A stretch of 28,034 nt of DNA from a virus, in the IMG/VR virus record IMGVR_UViG_3300027899_000054, positions 1 to 28,034 of that record. One strand, given 5' to 3'. Both the position numbers and the translations under genes were made by a program. Below the pieces are notes generated by a model that saw only the letters and a program-made list of their open reading frames with translations, searched no databases and had not been told where the DNA came from. How positions within the stretch are numbered: the stretch's first letter is position 1; every line of letters starts with the position of its first letter. Positions 7,252-14,347 of this stretch are shown here, piece by piece.

Positions 7252-8852
7252 ACGGGGCTGATGCTCACCCGCTCCTCATACGTAATGATCTGATCTGGGA
7301 CTGGTGGTAATATGGCTGCCATCTCGCGCACCGTGTTGTACGCATCCGCTGCCGAGTCCACCTGGTCCTTGTAGTGGCCTTTGGGAAAAGCGATCAGCTC
7401 ATCCAGGAATGCATTGTTCCAGGCACCGCGCACCAGCCGCACTTTTCCAGACTGCGCCGCGCTGCTGAGCGGACCCGCTCGTACTTCCTTGTCACCGGAG
7501 ATCGGCTCAAAGGTTCCCAACAACCCGGCCTCTGAAAGGATGGCATTGGTAGCCATCGCACTATCCACGCCTGCCGACCCCGGGTCCTGCGGATGATAGA
7601 TCCAGATCGGACCGCATTCCTCGTAATCCTCTTTCCCAATCCTCACCATCATCTCATCGCGCTTGCCGGGAGAGACCTGGTCCCGCGCAATATGCTCGAT
7701 GTAATAAAAGCCATCCTTGCCCTTGCTCACCCGCGCTCCGGACGTATACGCCCCGGCTCCCTGCGTGGATGCCTTGTCCCAATATCGCACCCTGGCCAGC
7801 ACACCCTTTCCCGGGCCGGAATCCACGAACATGAACCACTCCCGCTTGAAGAACCCGCCTTCCCGGCTGTAGGGAAGCTGCTGGTACAAAGCCTCGAACT
7901 CATACAGGTCGATGTTTGCCTTCTTATCCTCCAGCCATTTCTCGTCGAACCTGCCGGGCCACAATGCCGCCCCCGCCGGACGATGGAGTGGATCGGCCAG
8001 CGGAAGAAATACCCCGTCTCGCATCTTCTCCCGCTGCGCATCGAGACTGGCTGGATAATCCCCCAATGCCAGCGCCGGGAGAAATACCACATCCCATTGA
8101 TCCGTCGCCGCATCCTCGGCCATGCGCTTGATCAGTCTCCCTGCCTGATCGTCCGGGTGCCAGCGGGTAAAGAACAAAATAATCGCAGAATACTGCTCCA
8201 GGCGGGTATAAGCGCTGGACTTATACCAATCGTCCACGAACTCCCGTCTTCCTTCGCTCTCCGCTTCCTCGCGGTTCTTGAACAGGTCATCCAGGATCAA
8301 CAGGTCGGCTCCCAGGCCGGTGATACCGCCGCCCACGCCTACCGCCACCATTCCGCCCCGGTGTGGTGCTGCTACATCCCATGCTGCCACGGACCGGGAA
8401 TCAGCACTCAACTCCACCGGCTCATCCTTCGATGACAGGCCGCCAAAGAGAGCCTGGTAGCGCTGGCTCATGATCAAGTTGCGTACCTCGCGGCTGTGCT
8501 TCGAAGCCAGGTCTGCCCCGTAGGATGCCAGGATCACACGCGTGTCCGGTCTGCGCCCCATCAGCCACGCCGGGAACTTGCGGCTTGCCATTTCTGATTT
8601 CCCGTGCCGCGGGGGCATCTCGATCATCAACCGGCTGATCCCTTCCTGGCCCCTGCTCTCGATGAACAATGCCACCTGCTGCAGTTTCTCTGCAACATAC
8701 TGGATGTGTGCCGGGGTCTCATACCGTGGATCCACATACTGGCAGAAACGCAGGAAATTGCGCCGGGCCAGGACCCTGCGCGCTTTCTCTGCCTGTGCCA
8801 CTGCAGGCGATACCTGTGTCCGGGTGACAGGAGACCGAAGTCCAGCGACCAT
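7248..8852 (-). CDS. terL: Terminase large subunit
   Basis: This 534-residue DNA-packaging motor is an ATPase plus nuclease. The Walker A region reads MPPRHGKSE (residues 79-87). Walker B is LLILDD (184-189), followed by LFKNREEAES. A coupling motif, FFTRWHPDD, spans about 227-235. The C-terminal RNase H-like nuclease starts at YWDKAST with Asp359, continues with GFYYIEHI, and ends in KDQVDSAADAYN, which supplies the last acidic residues. The length is normal for the family. The start overlaps the small-subunit stop (TAATG), so the two are translationally coupled. It acts on the portal during packaging and detaches afterwards. Confidence 0.95.
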   Translation of the reverse strand: MVAGLRSPVTRTQVSPAVAQAEKARRVLARRNFLRFCQYVDPRYETPAHIQYVAEKLQQVALFIESRGQEGISRLMIEMPPRHGKSEMASRKFPAWLMGRRPDTRVILASYGADLASKHSREVRNLIMSQRYQALFGGLSSKDEPVELSADSRSVAAWDVAAPHRGGMVAVGVGGGITGLGADLLILDDLFKNREEAESEGRREFVDDWYKSSAYTRLEQYSAIILFFTRWHPDDQAGRLIKRMAEDAATDQWDVVFLPALALGDYPASLDAQREKMRDGVFLPLADPLHRPAGAALWPGRFDEKWLEDKKANIDLYEFEALYQQLPYSREGGFFKREWFMFVDSGPGKGVLARVRYWDKASTQGAGAYTSGARVSKGKDGFYYIEHIARDQVSPGKRDEMMVRIGKEDYEECGPIWIYHPQDPGSAGVDSAMATNAILSEAGLLGTFEPISGDKEVRAGPLSSAAQSGKVRLVRGAWNNAFLDELIAFPKGHYKDQVDSAADAYNTVREMAAILPPVPDQIITYEERVSISPV

Positions 8853-9487
8853 TATTCCTCGCCTCCATCAGCCTTCTGTTTCAACGCCGCCGAGATGGAA
8901 TCCAACTCCTCATCGCTCATCCCGTCCAGGTCATCCACCGTCAGCCCGCGCCGTTTCAATTCAGCCGAAATGCGCGGCGTATACACACCCGCCATCTCGA
9001 ACAACAGCTTCCGGTCGTTATGGCCCTTATACTCCGGGTTGGTGGCCACTGTGATCATCGCATCGTAGGCATCCGGGAGCGCATCGAAGATCATCGCACC
9101 CTGGAGCATTGCCACCGTATTGTCGATTGCCGGGTTGCGCTTGCGCCAGGTGCTGATCGCCCGGTCGCTCGTCAGTCCCAGGCATTGCTCCGCCAGTTCT
9201 TCCTGCGATTCAGGCCAGCGGTACTTCTTCGGCTGTGCCGCCCAGGCAATATAAACCGCCACCCGCCACGGCCACCCGCCCTCATGCAGCCGCTTATACA
9301 GGTCCATCCACCGCGGCGTTTTCATGAGACCGCCCTCGTCATTCATGCGCAATGCCGAAAGGGTAGACATGGCCGCCTCGGACCGGCTCCGCACTTCCTC
9401 CGCGCTTAAATGCAGATCGGCCTCGATCGCCTCTTCCACGCCTTCGAGTGGCAGCACCAATTGGTAAACTGGTTTCTCAAGAGCCAT
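8852..9487 (-). CDS. terS: Putative terminase small subunit
   Basis: This 211-residue protein is encoded immediately upstream of, and overlapping, the large terminase gene. An HTH-like segment, ESQEELAEQCLGLTSDRAISTWRKRNP (about residues 93-119), would bind DNA. The helical middle and the C-terminal DDLDGMSDEELDSISAALKQK tail could give oligomerisation and contact with the large subunit. This resembles the phBC6A51-type small subunits, which carry a DNA-binding helix pair and recognise the packaging site. Its start lies inside the end of the endolysin gene (11-base overlap). Confidence 0.72.
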   Translation of the reverse strand: MALEKPVYQLVLPLEGVEEAIEADLHLSAEEVRSRSEAAMSTLSALRMNDEGGLMKTPRWMDLYKRLHEGGWPWRVAVYIAWAAQPKKYRWPESQEELAEQCLGLTSDRAISTWRKRNPAIDNTVAMLQGAMIFDALPDAYDAMITVATNPEYKGHNDRKLLFEMAGVYTPRISAELKRRGLTVDDLDGMSDEELDSISAALKQKADGGEE

Positions 9488-10247
9488 TTTCGATCCAGCC
9501 GTGTTCCTTCAACAATTTCTCTATGATGGTCAGCCTGTCCTCGACCGATTTCGTTCCCGGTAGGGGAGTGATGCTCACCGTTCCTGGTATCTCCATCACC
9601 ATCACGAACTTCAGCGGCACCCATTCCGGCCGCAGTGACCGCAGCCGCATGAACTGCCCTGTGGCGTCCCTCTCCATCCCATCCACGCTATCGTGGAAAG
9701 ATAGTACACCGCAGCGACCGGTGCTCGGGTCGAAGAACATCGCCGGTTGGCAGCGCACGCTCACCCCCTGCGCAGTCGTCACCTGTACCCGGTACATCGC
9801 AGGCGGTATGAACTTTTCCAGCAGCCACGCCAACGGGTCCACCGCTCCGCCGTAGCCGTTGCTGGTCGGTTCGCCGCTGGGACGGACCTCGAAATGCAAA
9901 TGCGGACCGGTGCTCGAACCGCGGTACGGGTCTTCCAGGTCCCCGCCGCTGGTTCCGATCTTCTGCCCGCTGGTCACCTTGTCTCCAGCTCGCACCGCCA
10001 TCGTCTTTAGATGGCCATACACCGAGAGATACCCGTCATGCTGGAGATAGATCCTTCTCCCATACCCGCTCGTTTTCTCCGCCGCCTCGCTCACCGTCCC
10101 GGCGTCGCAGGCATACACCGGCGTGTGCAGCGGGCACAGCAGGTCCACCCCGTTGTGTCCCCGCAGCCCGAACTGCGTATACATCTCAGCCGGGATGCCG
10201 AACTTCTGACCGATGAAAATATGCGCTGCGGTAGGGAATGCGGTCAT
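9477..10247 (-). CDS. M23-family endolysin/peptidoglycan endopeptidase
   Basis: This 256-residue zinc metallopeptidase would cut peptide cross-bridges of the host wall. The M23 signature is complete: LRGHNGVDL gives His31 and Asp35, VYGHL gives His79, and TGPHLHFEVR gives His116 and His118. There is no signal peptide, so it needs the nearby holin to cross the membrane. The C-terminal 110 residues (after DPLAWLLEKFIPP) are not part of the peptidase. They include a beta-rich section like an SH3-type wall binder and a terminal helix. The start overlaps the HD-GYP stop (ATGA). The position between the lysis genes and the terminase supports an endolysin role rather than a virion-borne one. Confidence 0.85.
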   Translation of the reverse strand: MTAFPTAAHIFIGQKFGIPAEMYTQFGLRGHNGVDLLCPLHTPVYACDAGTVSEAAEKTSGYGRRIYLQHDGYLSVYGHLKTMAVRAGDKVTSGQKIGTSGGDLEDPYRGSSTGPHLHFEVRPSGEPTSNGYGGAVDPLAWLLEKFIPPAMYRVQVTTAQGVSVRCQPAMFFDPSTGRCGVLSFHDSVDGMERDATGQFMRLRSLRPEWVPLKFVMVMEIPGTVSITPLPGTKSVEDRLTIIEKLLKEHGWIENGS

Positions 10248-10837
10248 GCGGTCTTCCTCTTCTCGACCATCTTCACCAGCGCCTCCAGCAGGAACGGGTC
10301 ATACGCTGCCGGGTGCGCCTGCATCATATCCAGCGTCTCCGCCGGGGAATACTCATGGATCACCCGATAGTTGCGGTAAGCGGTCATGCTCTCGAACGTA
10401 TCCACCACGCGGATGATCCGCGCGATGAAGGGGATAGCTTCCCCTTTCAAGCCATCTGGATAGCCGGTCCCGTCGTAATTCTCATGGTGATACAGCACCA
10501 CCTCGGGGATCTCCAGCCACATGCCCAGTTCGCTGATCAGCCGGTAGCCCAGCCGGGTATGCTCCCGCATCATGGACCATTCCGCATCCGTCAACGCCTT
10601 GGACTTGTTCAATACGCTGTCATTGATGGAGATCTTCCCCACATCGTGCAGCAGGGCGCACCAGCCCAGGATCTGCATCCGTTCCTCTGTGAATGCGCCG
10701 AGCTCGTTCGCCAGGTCGATGGCCAGCCCGCGCACATTGACGCTGTGCGTCTTGGTTGTCGGGTCCCGGTACGAAACCGCCGAGAGCATCAGCTTGCAGA
10801 ATTGGTCCAGCAGGATAGGATCCTTCCAGGTAAACAT
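10244..10837 (-). CDS. HD-GYP domain phosphodiesterase
   Basis: This 197-residue protein is an almost bare HD-GYP domain, the type that hydrolyses cyclic di-GMP or related cyclic dinucleotides. The family metal and substrate residues are all visible: His31 (THSVNVRG), His64-Asp65 (LLHDVGKI), His93 (REHTRLGYRL), His117-His118 followed by Glu119 (HHENYDGTGYP), the GYP at 125-127, and Asp146 (VVDTFESMTAYRNYR). No receiver, PAS or membrane segment is present. It is coupled on both sides (TAATG upstream, ATGA downstream) to lysis genes, so it is made late in infection. It might alter host second-messenger levels before lysis, but the substrate is unknown. Confidence 0.88.
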   Translation of the reverse strand: MFTWKDPILLDQFCKLMLSAVSYRDPTTKTHSVNVRGLAIDLANELGAFTEERMQILGWCALLHDVGKISINDSVLNKSKALTDAEWSMMREHTRLGYRLISELGMWLEIPEVVLYHHENYDGTGYPDGLKGEAIPFIARIIRVVDTFESMTAYRNYRVIHEYSPAETLDMMQAHPAAYDPFLLEALVKMVEKRKTA

Positions 10838-11373
10838 TATTTTCTAATTTCCAATTCATCAGTGAGTCTTCGTTTTGGTTGTTCTTCCGCTTCTATCTCG
10901 CCTAGTTTTACCGGAGTTCCGCCCAGCTCCACCACTTGAGCGGATAGGCGCTCTACCCACAGTTGGATTTTTTTCATTTCATATTGCCATTGCTCACGCA
11001 GCGTTTCCATTTGGTCTACTAGGCGGTTGTTTGCGCGACGTAATAGGGTGTTTTCCTCATCCATTTGGTCAACTCGAACCTCCAGCGATGCGGTATATTC
11101 CCTTTCACTGGCAAATCGTTTTTCAAAACTCTGCATTTGCTTTTCGTAGTCAGAGCGCAGGATACCATCCGCCTCCAAAACCGCCCGCGCGCCCTCTGCA
11201 ATAAATTTTGTTTGTTCAGCAGTCAAGGTGTTCGTTTCTTGCTCGATCCGTTTCTTCTCCGGCTTCAGTTTGCGGAATCCGATAATAGCCAAAACGATCG
11301 CGGCAATCCCCCCCAGGCTTGCCCCGATGATCTCCAGCACGCGGAACAGAACTTCCTTATCGATATAGATCAC
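10837..11373 (-). CDS. Membrane-anchored coiled-coil protein, spanin-like
   Basis: The protein has 178 residues with one N-terminal transmembrane helix (about 12-33, IIGASLGGIAAIVLAIIGF). A long periplasmic or cytoplasmic coiled coil (about 38-145) and a charged tail follow. The topology is like an inner-membrane spanin (Rz) or a holin-associated protein, and it lies between the holin-like gene and the other lysis genes. The start is GTG at 11373 with no clear ribosome site. A second GTG at codon 12 has AAGGAAG upstream. The DNA is visibly richer in A and T than the neighbouring genes, which suggests recent exchange. If the host has a single membrane, the spanin reading fails. Confidence 0.6.
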   Translation of the reverse strand: MIYIDKEVLFRVLEIIGASLGGIAAIVLAIIGFRKLKPEKKRIEQETNTLTAEQTKFIAEGARAVLEADGILRSDYEKQMQSFEKRFASEREYTASLEVRVDQMDEENTLLRRANNRLVDQMETLREQWQYEMKKIQLWVERLSAQVVELGGTPVKLGEIEAEEQPKRRLTDELEIRK

Positions 11374-11479
11374 GTTGAAATCGTTTCAATGGGGAGACCG
11401 CATGGTCGTCTTGGCCGTCATTCCGGATAATTGGACCCTTACGACGCTGCGCGGCCTCCCCTTTCAAAAGGGTTTTATG

Positions 11480-11818
11480 TCACTTCGTGAGCGAGAAAGC
11501 CTTGACCTTCAGTCCGCGACTGTACAGCAAATGGAAGGCCTTCGTGCCCACGATCTGGATGATGTAAGCGAAGATCAGACCGGCAAATTTCACGATTTCA
11601 ACCAGACGTACATCCCATCCGGGGATGTCCACCTGCGGGAAGAAATTCACCAGCACCGCCACGGGGACCAGCACGATCACATTCAGCGCCGCGCTCACCT
11701 TCCCGGCATTTCCGTCCGTCACCCAGCCCGCCCATTTGCCGATGTCGATCAGCAGGGCGATCAAGGCAGGCACGCCCACCAGGGCAGCCACGATGGTCAA
11801 GATCAGTTCGAGATTCAT
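11480..11818 (-). CDS. Holin-like membrane protein
   Basis: The product has 112 residues with three hydrophobic stretches: about 3-23 (LELILTIVAALVGVPALIALL), 42-61 (ALNVIVLVPVAVLVNFF) and 74-92 (IVKFAGLIFAYIIQIVG). The C-terminus is short and basic. Small size, several helices and a place at the head of the lysis genes fit a holin, which forms the pores that release the endolysin. A strong AGAGGAG site precedes the ATG. It is the first gene after the strong terminator at 11890-11921, so its transcription needs read-through or antitermination. The 106 bases downstream hold no gene. Confidence 0.65.
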   Translation of the reverse strand: MNLELILTIVAALVGVPALIALLIDIGKWAGWVTDGNAGKVSAALNVIVLVPVAVLVNFFPQVDIPGWDVRLVEIVKFAGLIFAYIIQIVGTKAFHLLYSRGLKVKAFSLTK

Positions 11819-11844
11819 AGGTTCTCCTCTTCAATCTTCCCAGG

Positions 11845-11877
11845 TGGTCGAGTAGGCCGAAGGCCGTATCGAGACCA
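11845..11877. repeat. REP-like palindrome upstream of the holin gene
   Basis: Imperfect arms TGGTCGAG and its partner ending GAGACCA flank a perfect GGCC-GAA-GGCC hairpin (11855-11865). This is the widespread bacterial repeat type TGGTCGAGTAGGC...GTATCGAGACCA. It lies between the terminator and the holin ribosome site. Confidence 0.65.
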
Positions 11878-11888
11878 GGGGGCGACAA

Positions 11889-11977
11889 CAAAAAACCCCG
11901 TGCGCAAATTTGCGCACGGGGCTCAATCCGTTTTTGCTTGCCCCGCCGAATGCGGGGCTGCTGAAATATTTAGTTGC
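11889..11977 (-). ncRNA. Candidate late leader RNA (6S/pR'-like), about 88 nt
   Basis: The promoter at 11984-12012 would start near 11977 and the terminator ends near 11890. The transcript could pair CAAGCAAA/TTTGCTTG (11977-11984 with 11933-11940, the first part only if the start is slightly upstream). It contains a 6-7-bp GC hairpin (11941-11957) and ends with the terminator hairpin. It has no open frame. Place and design match lambda's 6S RNA between pR' and tR', upstream of the lysis genes. Start and existence are predicted, not shown. Confidence 0.55.
11890..11921 (-). terminator. Strong intrinsic terminator before the lysis genes
   Basis: A perfectly self-complementary 26-base hairpin (11896-11921) starts CCCCGTGCGC on either strand. 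In the leftward direction it is followed at once by six T residues (11895-11890). It would stop transcription that enters from the early genes or from the promoter at 11984-12012, just before the late genes. Confidence 0.93.
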
Positions 11978-11983
11978 AAGCAA

Positions 11984-12012
11984 ATCCTAACACCCATTTA
12001 AATACGCGTCAA
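11984..12012 (-). promoter_or_regulatory. Predicted late promoter, TTGACG-17-TAGGAT
   Basis: Leftward -35 TTGACG (12012-12007) and -10 TAGGAT (11989-11984) are 17 bases apart. The promoter begins just after the stop of the 69-residue gene. The only thing it can transcribe before the terminator at 11890 is a short RNA, so it probably serves the late genes by antitermination. Confidence 0.55.
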
Positions 12013-12016
12013 GAGT

Positions 12017-12226
12017 CTAGGACGCGTATTCTGTTATCAATTCTCCAACCTGCCTTGCTTCCTCTAACATGAACACCATCTGTCGCAGTATCTCTACCTG
12101 CCTCCATCCCACTTTATTCGGATCGCTCACTTCCTCGCCAATCCTGCTGATGTCTGAAAAACAACGCTGGAGCCTATCGAGCTCCAGCGTGTAAACTTCC
12201 TTCGGATCTGTGATGTACTTTATCAT
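12017..12226 (-). CDS. Small helical protein, unknown
   Basis: This 69-residue protein has mostly helical character (LDRLQRCFSDISRIGEEV; WRQVEILRQMVFMLEEARQVG) and no known motif. The ATG at 12226 has AGAGGTGG upstream and overlaps the TGA of the preceding alternate-frame reading (ATGA). It is the last gene before the late promoter and terminator. A regulatory role in late switching is possible from position alone. The base composition is AT-richer than the late genes. Confidence 0.6.
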   Translation of the reverse strand: MIKYITDPKEVYTLELDRLQRCFSDISRIGEEVSDPNKVGWRQVEILRQMVFMLEEARQVGELITEYAS

Positions 12227-12350
12227 CGCACCACCTCTTTAGCATATTCGCCCTTCTCATGTAGGCGGTCTCGGATATCACTTAGTTCGGAAGCGATATG
12301 TTTCAAATCGCCTACATGGCCCCAGTGGTGGCCGCCTCGCTTCTCACCTT
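12223..12350 (-). other. Alternate-frame coding continuation of the 40-residue gene
   Basis: In the -1 frame relative to the 40-residue gene, an open stretch from about 12350 ends at a TGA (12225-12223) that overlaps the next start. It encodes a protein-like helix: GEKRGGHHWGHVGDLKHI, then ASELSDIRDRLHEKGEYAKE. There is no ATG or GTG, and the only alternative start is TTG at 12306. Either the 40-residue gene continues into this frame by a frameshift (near AAGGTG, 12350-12345), or a one-base error or mutation splits one gene of about 70 residues. Confidence 0.5.
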
Positions 12351-12434
12351 GTCTGCTTCGACTGTTCCTGCATCCTCCGGTTCAGGCAAATCCAGCGCCA
12401 GCGGTAATTGATAGGTAATTCTTGGGATCGGCAT
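12312..12434 (-). CDS. Small protein of 40 residues, possibly split by a frameshift
   Basis: It begins MPIPRITYQLPLALDLPEPE from the ATG at 12434, with GGAGGT three bases upstream, which fixes the start over the longer open frame. The T-run of the terminator at 12447-12476 ends directly at this ribosome site, so expression depends on read-through. The YQLPLAL opening is echoed by YQLVLPL at the start of the putative small terminase, perhaps by chance. The better-looking coding sequence continues in the -1 frame. Function is unknown. Confidence 0.5.
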   Translation of the reverse strand: MPIPRITYQLPLALDLPEPEDAGTVEADKVRSEAATTGAM

Positions 12435-12446
12435 AGTACCTCCAAT

Positions 12447-12476
12447 AAAAATGCCCGGCACCGAATGGTGCCGGGC
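12447..12476 (-). terminator. Intrinsic terminator downstream of the ASCH-like gene
   Basis: A perfect 10-bp stem, GCCCGGCACC with GGTGCCGGGC (12453-12476), has a four-base loop and is followed leftward by ATTTTTATT. It ends right at the GGAGGT site of the 40-residue gene. Confidence 0.9.
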
Positions 12477-12519
12477 GCTCGTCTCCGGACGTTGCCCTGC
12501 CATCTGCAGGGCCGCGTCC
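12447..12519 (-). ncRNA. Candidate short structured RNA, about 70 nt
   Basis: The extended -10 promoter at 12522-12530 would start at about 12515-12519. The RNA has a 7-bp GCCCTGC/GCAGGGC hairpin (12494-12512), extended by GGACG/CGTCC flanks, and then the terminator hairpin, ending at about 12447. No open frame lies inside it. It may be a small RNA or the attenuated leader of the 40- and 69-residue genes. Confidence 0.5.
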
Positions 12520-12521
12520 AT

Positions 12522-12530
12522 ATTATAGCA
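12522..12530 (-). promoter_or_regulatory. Extended -10 promoter TGCTATAAT
   Basis: The leftward sequence TGCTATAAT is a perfect extended -10 element. The -35 region at 16-18 bases is poor, as is usual for this class. The box overlaps the stop codon of the ASCH-like gene and would drive the short RNA at 12447-12519. Confidence 0.6.
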
Positions 12531-13215
12531 CACTCGTTCTATTTATAACCTTGAACTCGATCACCCACACCCATGGATTTGCATCCCACCGAAAATTGCC
12601 TTCCCCATTGATCTTGTCCCATAATTCACCGTATCTATCGATATCCATCCAATCAGGGGGCTGGTGTAAATAACCATCGCGTACACCTTCAGCGAATGCA
12701 TCAGTTGCACTGATGTCTTGCACCCGCTCCACTCGAATATCCTTAATCTCCAGCATGATCCTCGCAGCAGATCGGGGCATGAATATCGATGGCCTTCTTC
12801 GCGGCGGTCCGTACATCCCCCAGGCATAATTCTCTGTGCCCGCAAAATGGACCACCTTGTGAAAGGTCCCATCTTTATCTTGATAATTTGGAAGATCCGT
12901 TTCGCAGCAATAAATGCCATCGTAAACACCCCATGTCTCCTTCACCCAGAGAAGATCACCTGGTTGCCCATACCGACATGGCAGCCACCGGTCCACGCGC
13001 TCACCATCCACATTGAACGTTGCATGGATGCAAAACCGATCATGTAGTTTCTTATCTTCATGACCTCGCGGAATGCCATATCCCCATATCGGGCTGATGC
13101 CGAATGAATGTGGATTATTGGGCTGCGGCTTGATCACTCGCCGCGTCTGCGTCTTGCGTCCATCCAGGATCGCTCGCACCATTTCATAAGAAAACAGAAT
13201 CGGTCTCTCTTTCAT
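12523..13215 (-). CDS. ASCH-like phage protein
   Basis: The product has 230 residues from the ATG at 13215, which overlaps the upstream stop (ATGA). It opens with MKERPILFSYEMVRAILDGR followed by KTQTRRVIKPQP. It contains GQPGDLLWVKETWG (about 87-100) and ARIMLEIKDIRVERVQDIS (about 153-171), and ends with NPWVWVIEFKVI. These are hallmarks of a common phage family with an ASC-1 homology (ASCH/PUA-like) fold, thought to bind RNA or modified nucleotides. In phages it often lies next to DUF5131 genes, as here. The role in infection is not known. Its end carries a promoter. Confidence 0.75.
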   Translation of the reverse strand: MKERPILFSYEMVRAILDGRKTQTRRVIKPQPNNPHSFGISPIWGYGIPRGHEDKKLHDRFCIHATFNVDGERVDRWLPCRYGQPGDLLWVKETWGVYDGIYCCETDLPNYQDKDGTFHKVVHFAGTENYAWGMYGPPRRRPSIFMPRSAARIMLEIKDIRVERVQDISATDAFAEGVRDGYLHQPPDWMDIDRYGELWDKINGEGNFRWDANPWVWVIEFKVINRTSVL

Positions 13216-14036
13216 AGCTCCACTCCGCATATCGCACCATCCAGCCTCCGCCCGGCCAATTTCCGTCCCACCCGGTACATCCTCTCATCCCCGAAGGTAG
13301 CCACCGCCAACTGGCTCTCCTCTCCATTTACCGGTGGGGTGGGGCCCCACTCTCCCCATTGCTTGAACCAGAAATCCACGCCGTGATCCTCGCACCACTT
13401 CCGGTCCGCCCGTGGCCACGCCGGGACCATCGGTCTCGCATACGGACCGCTTTCGCCGCCGGTGACCAGCATCTTCAAGAAAGCCCAGCCGCGCCAGTGG
13501 ATTGCCTCGAGCCGCGGCTCGCTGCTCACCCAGGTATTCCATCCCCATTGTGCGATCAAAGCCATGGAACTCCAGCGCTCATTCGCCGATCGCTGCGTGC
13601 CTGCTGTGGTGCCCAGCCAGATATTTGGAAGAGCGCCAAATACTCGGTTGATCCTCGTAATGACTTCCAACATCCGGTCCGGTCGTTTTGTCAGCACCAT
13701 GTACGTGTGTTGGTTGGCCTTTCCCATGATCCCAAATACCTGGCCGATGAAAGCATCCGGGATCTGCGGATGGAACAGGTCGCCCATCAGGTTGACAGCG
13801 ATCACATGCGGCGTCTTCAGTTTCAATGGATCCTCGAGCCGCCAATTCATCAGGTTCACCTTCCCGGTCCAGTTACCCTTGGCATCCACCAGCCCTTCAT
13901 AACCCGGCTTCTTCATCCCCTGCAGGCGCTTCGCCATTGTCAAAGCCCAGCAATGCGCGCATTCATCCGAGACCTTCGTGCATCCCGGCGCAACATTCCA
14001 ACTATAGTTCCACCACTCACCGTCCTTTGACTTCAT
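13212..14036 (-). CDS. Gp37/Gp68 family protein (DUF5131)
   Basis: This 274-residue product uses the ATG at 14036 with GGAGG six bases upstream. A longer open frame to 14135 lacks support. The N-terminal signature is WWNYSWNVAPGCTKVSDEC followed by AHCWA, so a CxxxxxxxCxxC cluster (about residues 19-29) replaces the usual WNPxxGCTKVSxGCxxCYA. Further family blocks are VNLMGDLFHPQIPD, YMVLTKRPDRM, NIWLGTTAGTQ and LVTGGESGPYARPM. The fold resembles radical-SAM TIM barrels and probably holds an iron-sulfur cluster, but the reaction is unknown. It overlaps the zinc-ribbon gene upstream by 20 bases and the ASCH-like gene downstream by three. Confidence 0.87.
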   Translation of the reverse strand: MKSKDGEWWNYSWNVAPGCTKVSDECAHCWALTMAKRLQGMKKPGYEGLVDAKGNWTGKVNLMNWRLEDPLKLKTPHVIAVNLMGDLFHPQIPDAFIGQVFGIMGKANQHTYMVLTKRPDRMLEVITRINRVFGALPNIWLGTTAGTQRSANERWSSMALIAQWGWNTWVSSEPRLEAIHWRGWAFLKMLVTGGESGPYARPMVPAWPRADRKWCEDHGVDFWFKQWGEWGPTPPVNGEESQLAVATFGDERMYRVGRKLAGRRLDGAICGVEL

Positions 14037-14340
14037 TGCCGCCTCCAATCGTCTCCTTGAATCGTTCCAGAGCGTCCTCGCCCTTGTGCCAGGATCGCAC
14101 CGCATTACATCCGGGCACCGAACACCGGATATCAAGCGTATTGCCTTCCACTACCGCGATCACATCCACGCTCTCCGGCACCTCCGCCGAACGGTCCACC
14201 GCCTGCCGGAAGAGCAGTAACCGCGAGACATGCGCCCGGCTGCCAGGCCGTTCCACATGGAATCGCTTGACCAATCCCAGCACTGCCCCGCATCTCGGGC
14301 ACTTGAATTCCTTCAAACCGGAAAATAGATCTCCATCCAT
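14017..14340 (-). CDS. Zinc-ribbon protein
   Basis: This protein has 107 residues from the ATG at 14340 (AGGTGA just upstream); an earlier in-frame ATG at 14370 overlaps the previous gene. A CPRC pair (FKCPRCGAVLGL, near residues 13-24) and a second Cys pair (IRCSVPGC, near 71-78) could bind one zinc. The middle, HVSRLLLFRQAVDRSAEVPE, is helical. It is probably a DNA- or RNA-binding accessory protein. It forms a coupled pair with the DUF5131 gene. No specific family is recognised. Confidence 0.6.
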   Translation of the reverse strand: MDGDLFSGLKEFKCPRCGAVLGLVKRFHVERPGSRAHVSRLLLFRQAVDRSAEVPESVDVIAVVEGNTLDIRCSVPGCNAVRSWHKGEDALERFKETIGGGNEVKGR

Positions 14341-14347
14341 GTTCACC

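Noticed and set aside
11375-11415. A solitary CRISPR-repeat-like motif: GTTTCAATGGGGAGACC with a GACC-GCAT-GGTC inner hairpin
   Set aside because: Only the GTTTCAAT end matches typical repeats, no second copy or spacer exists nearby, and no cas gene is present. A related short palindrome (TTGAAA-TCG-TTTCAA) explains it as well.
11466-11479. Possible plus-strand terminator CCCTTTCAAAAGGG followed by TTTTATG
   Set aside because: The stem is short with a two-base loop and no plus-strand gene runs into it.
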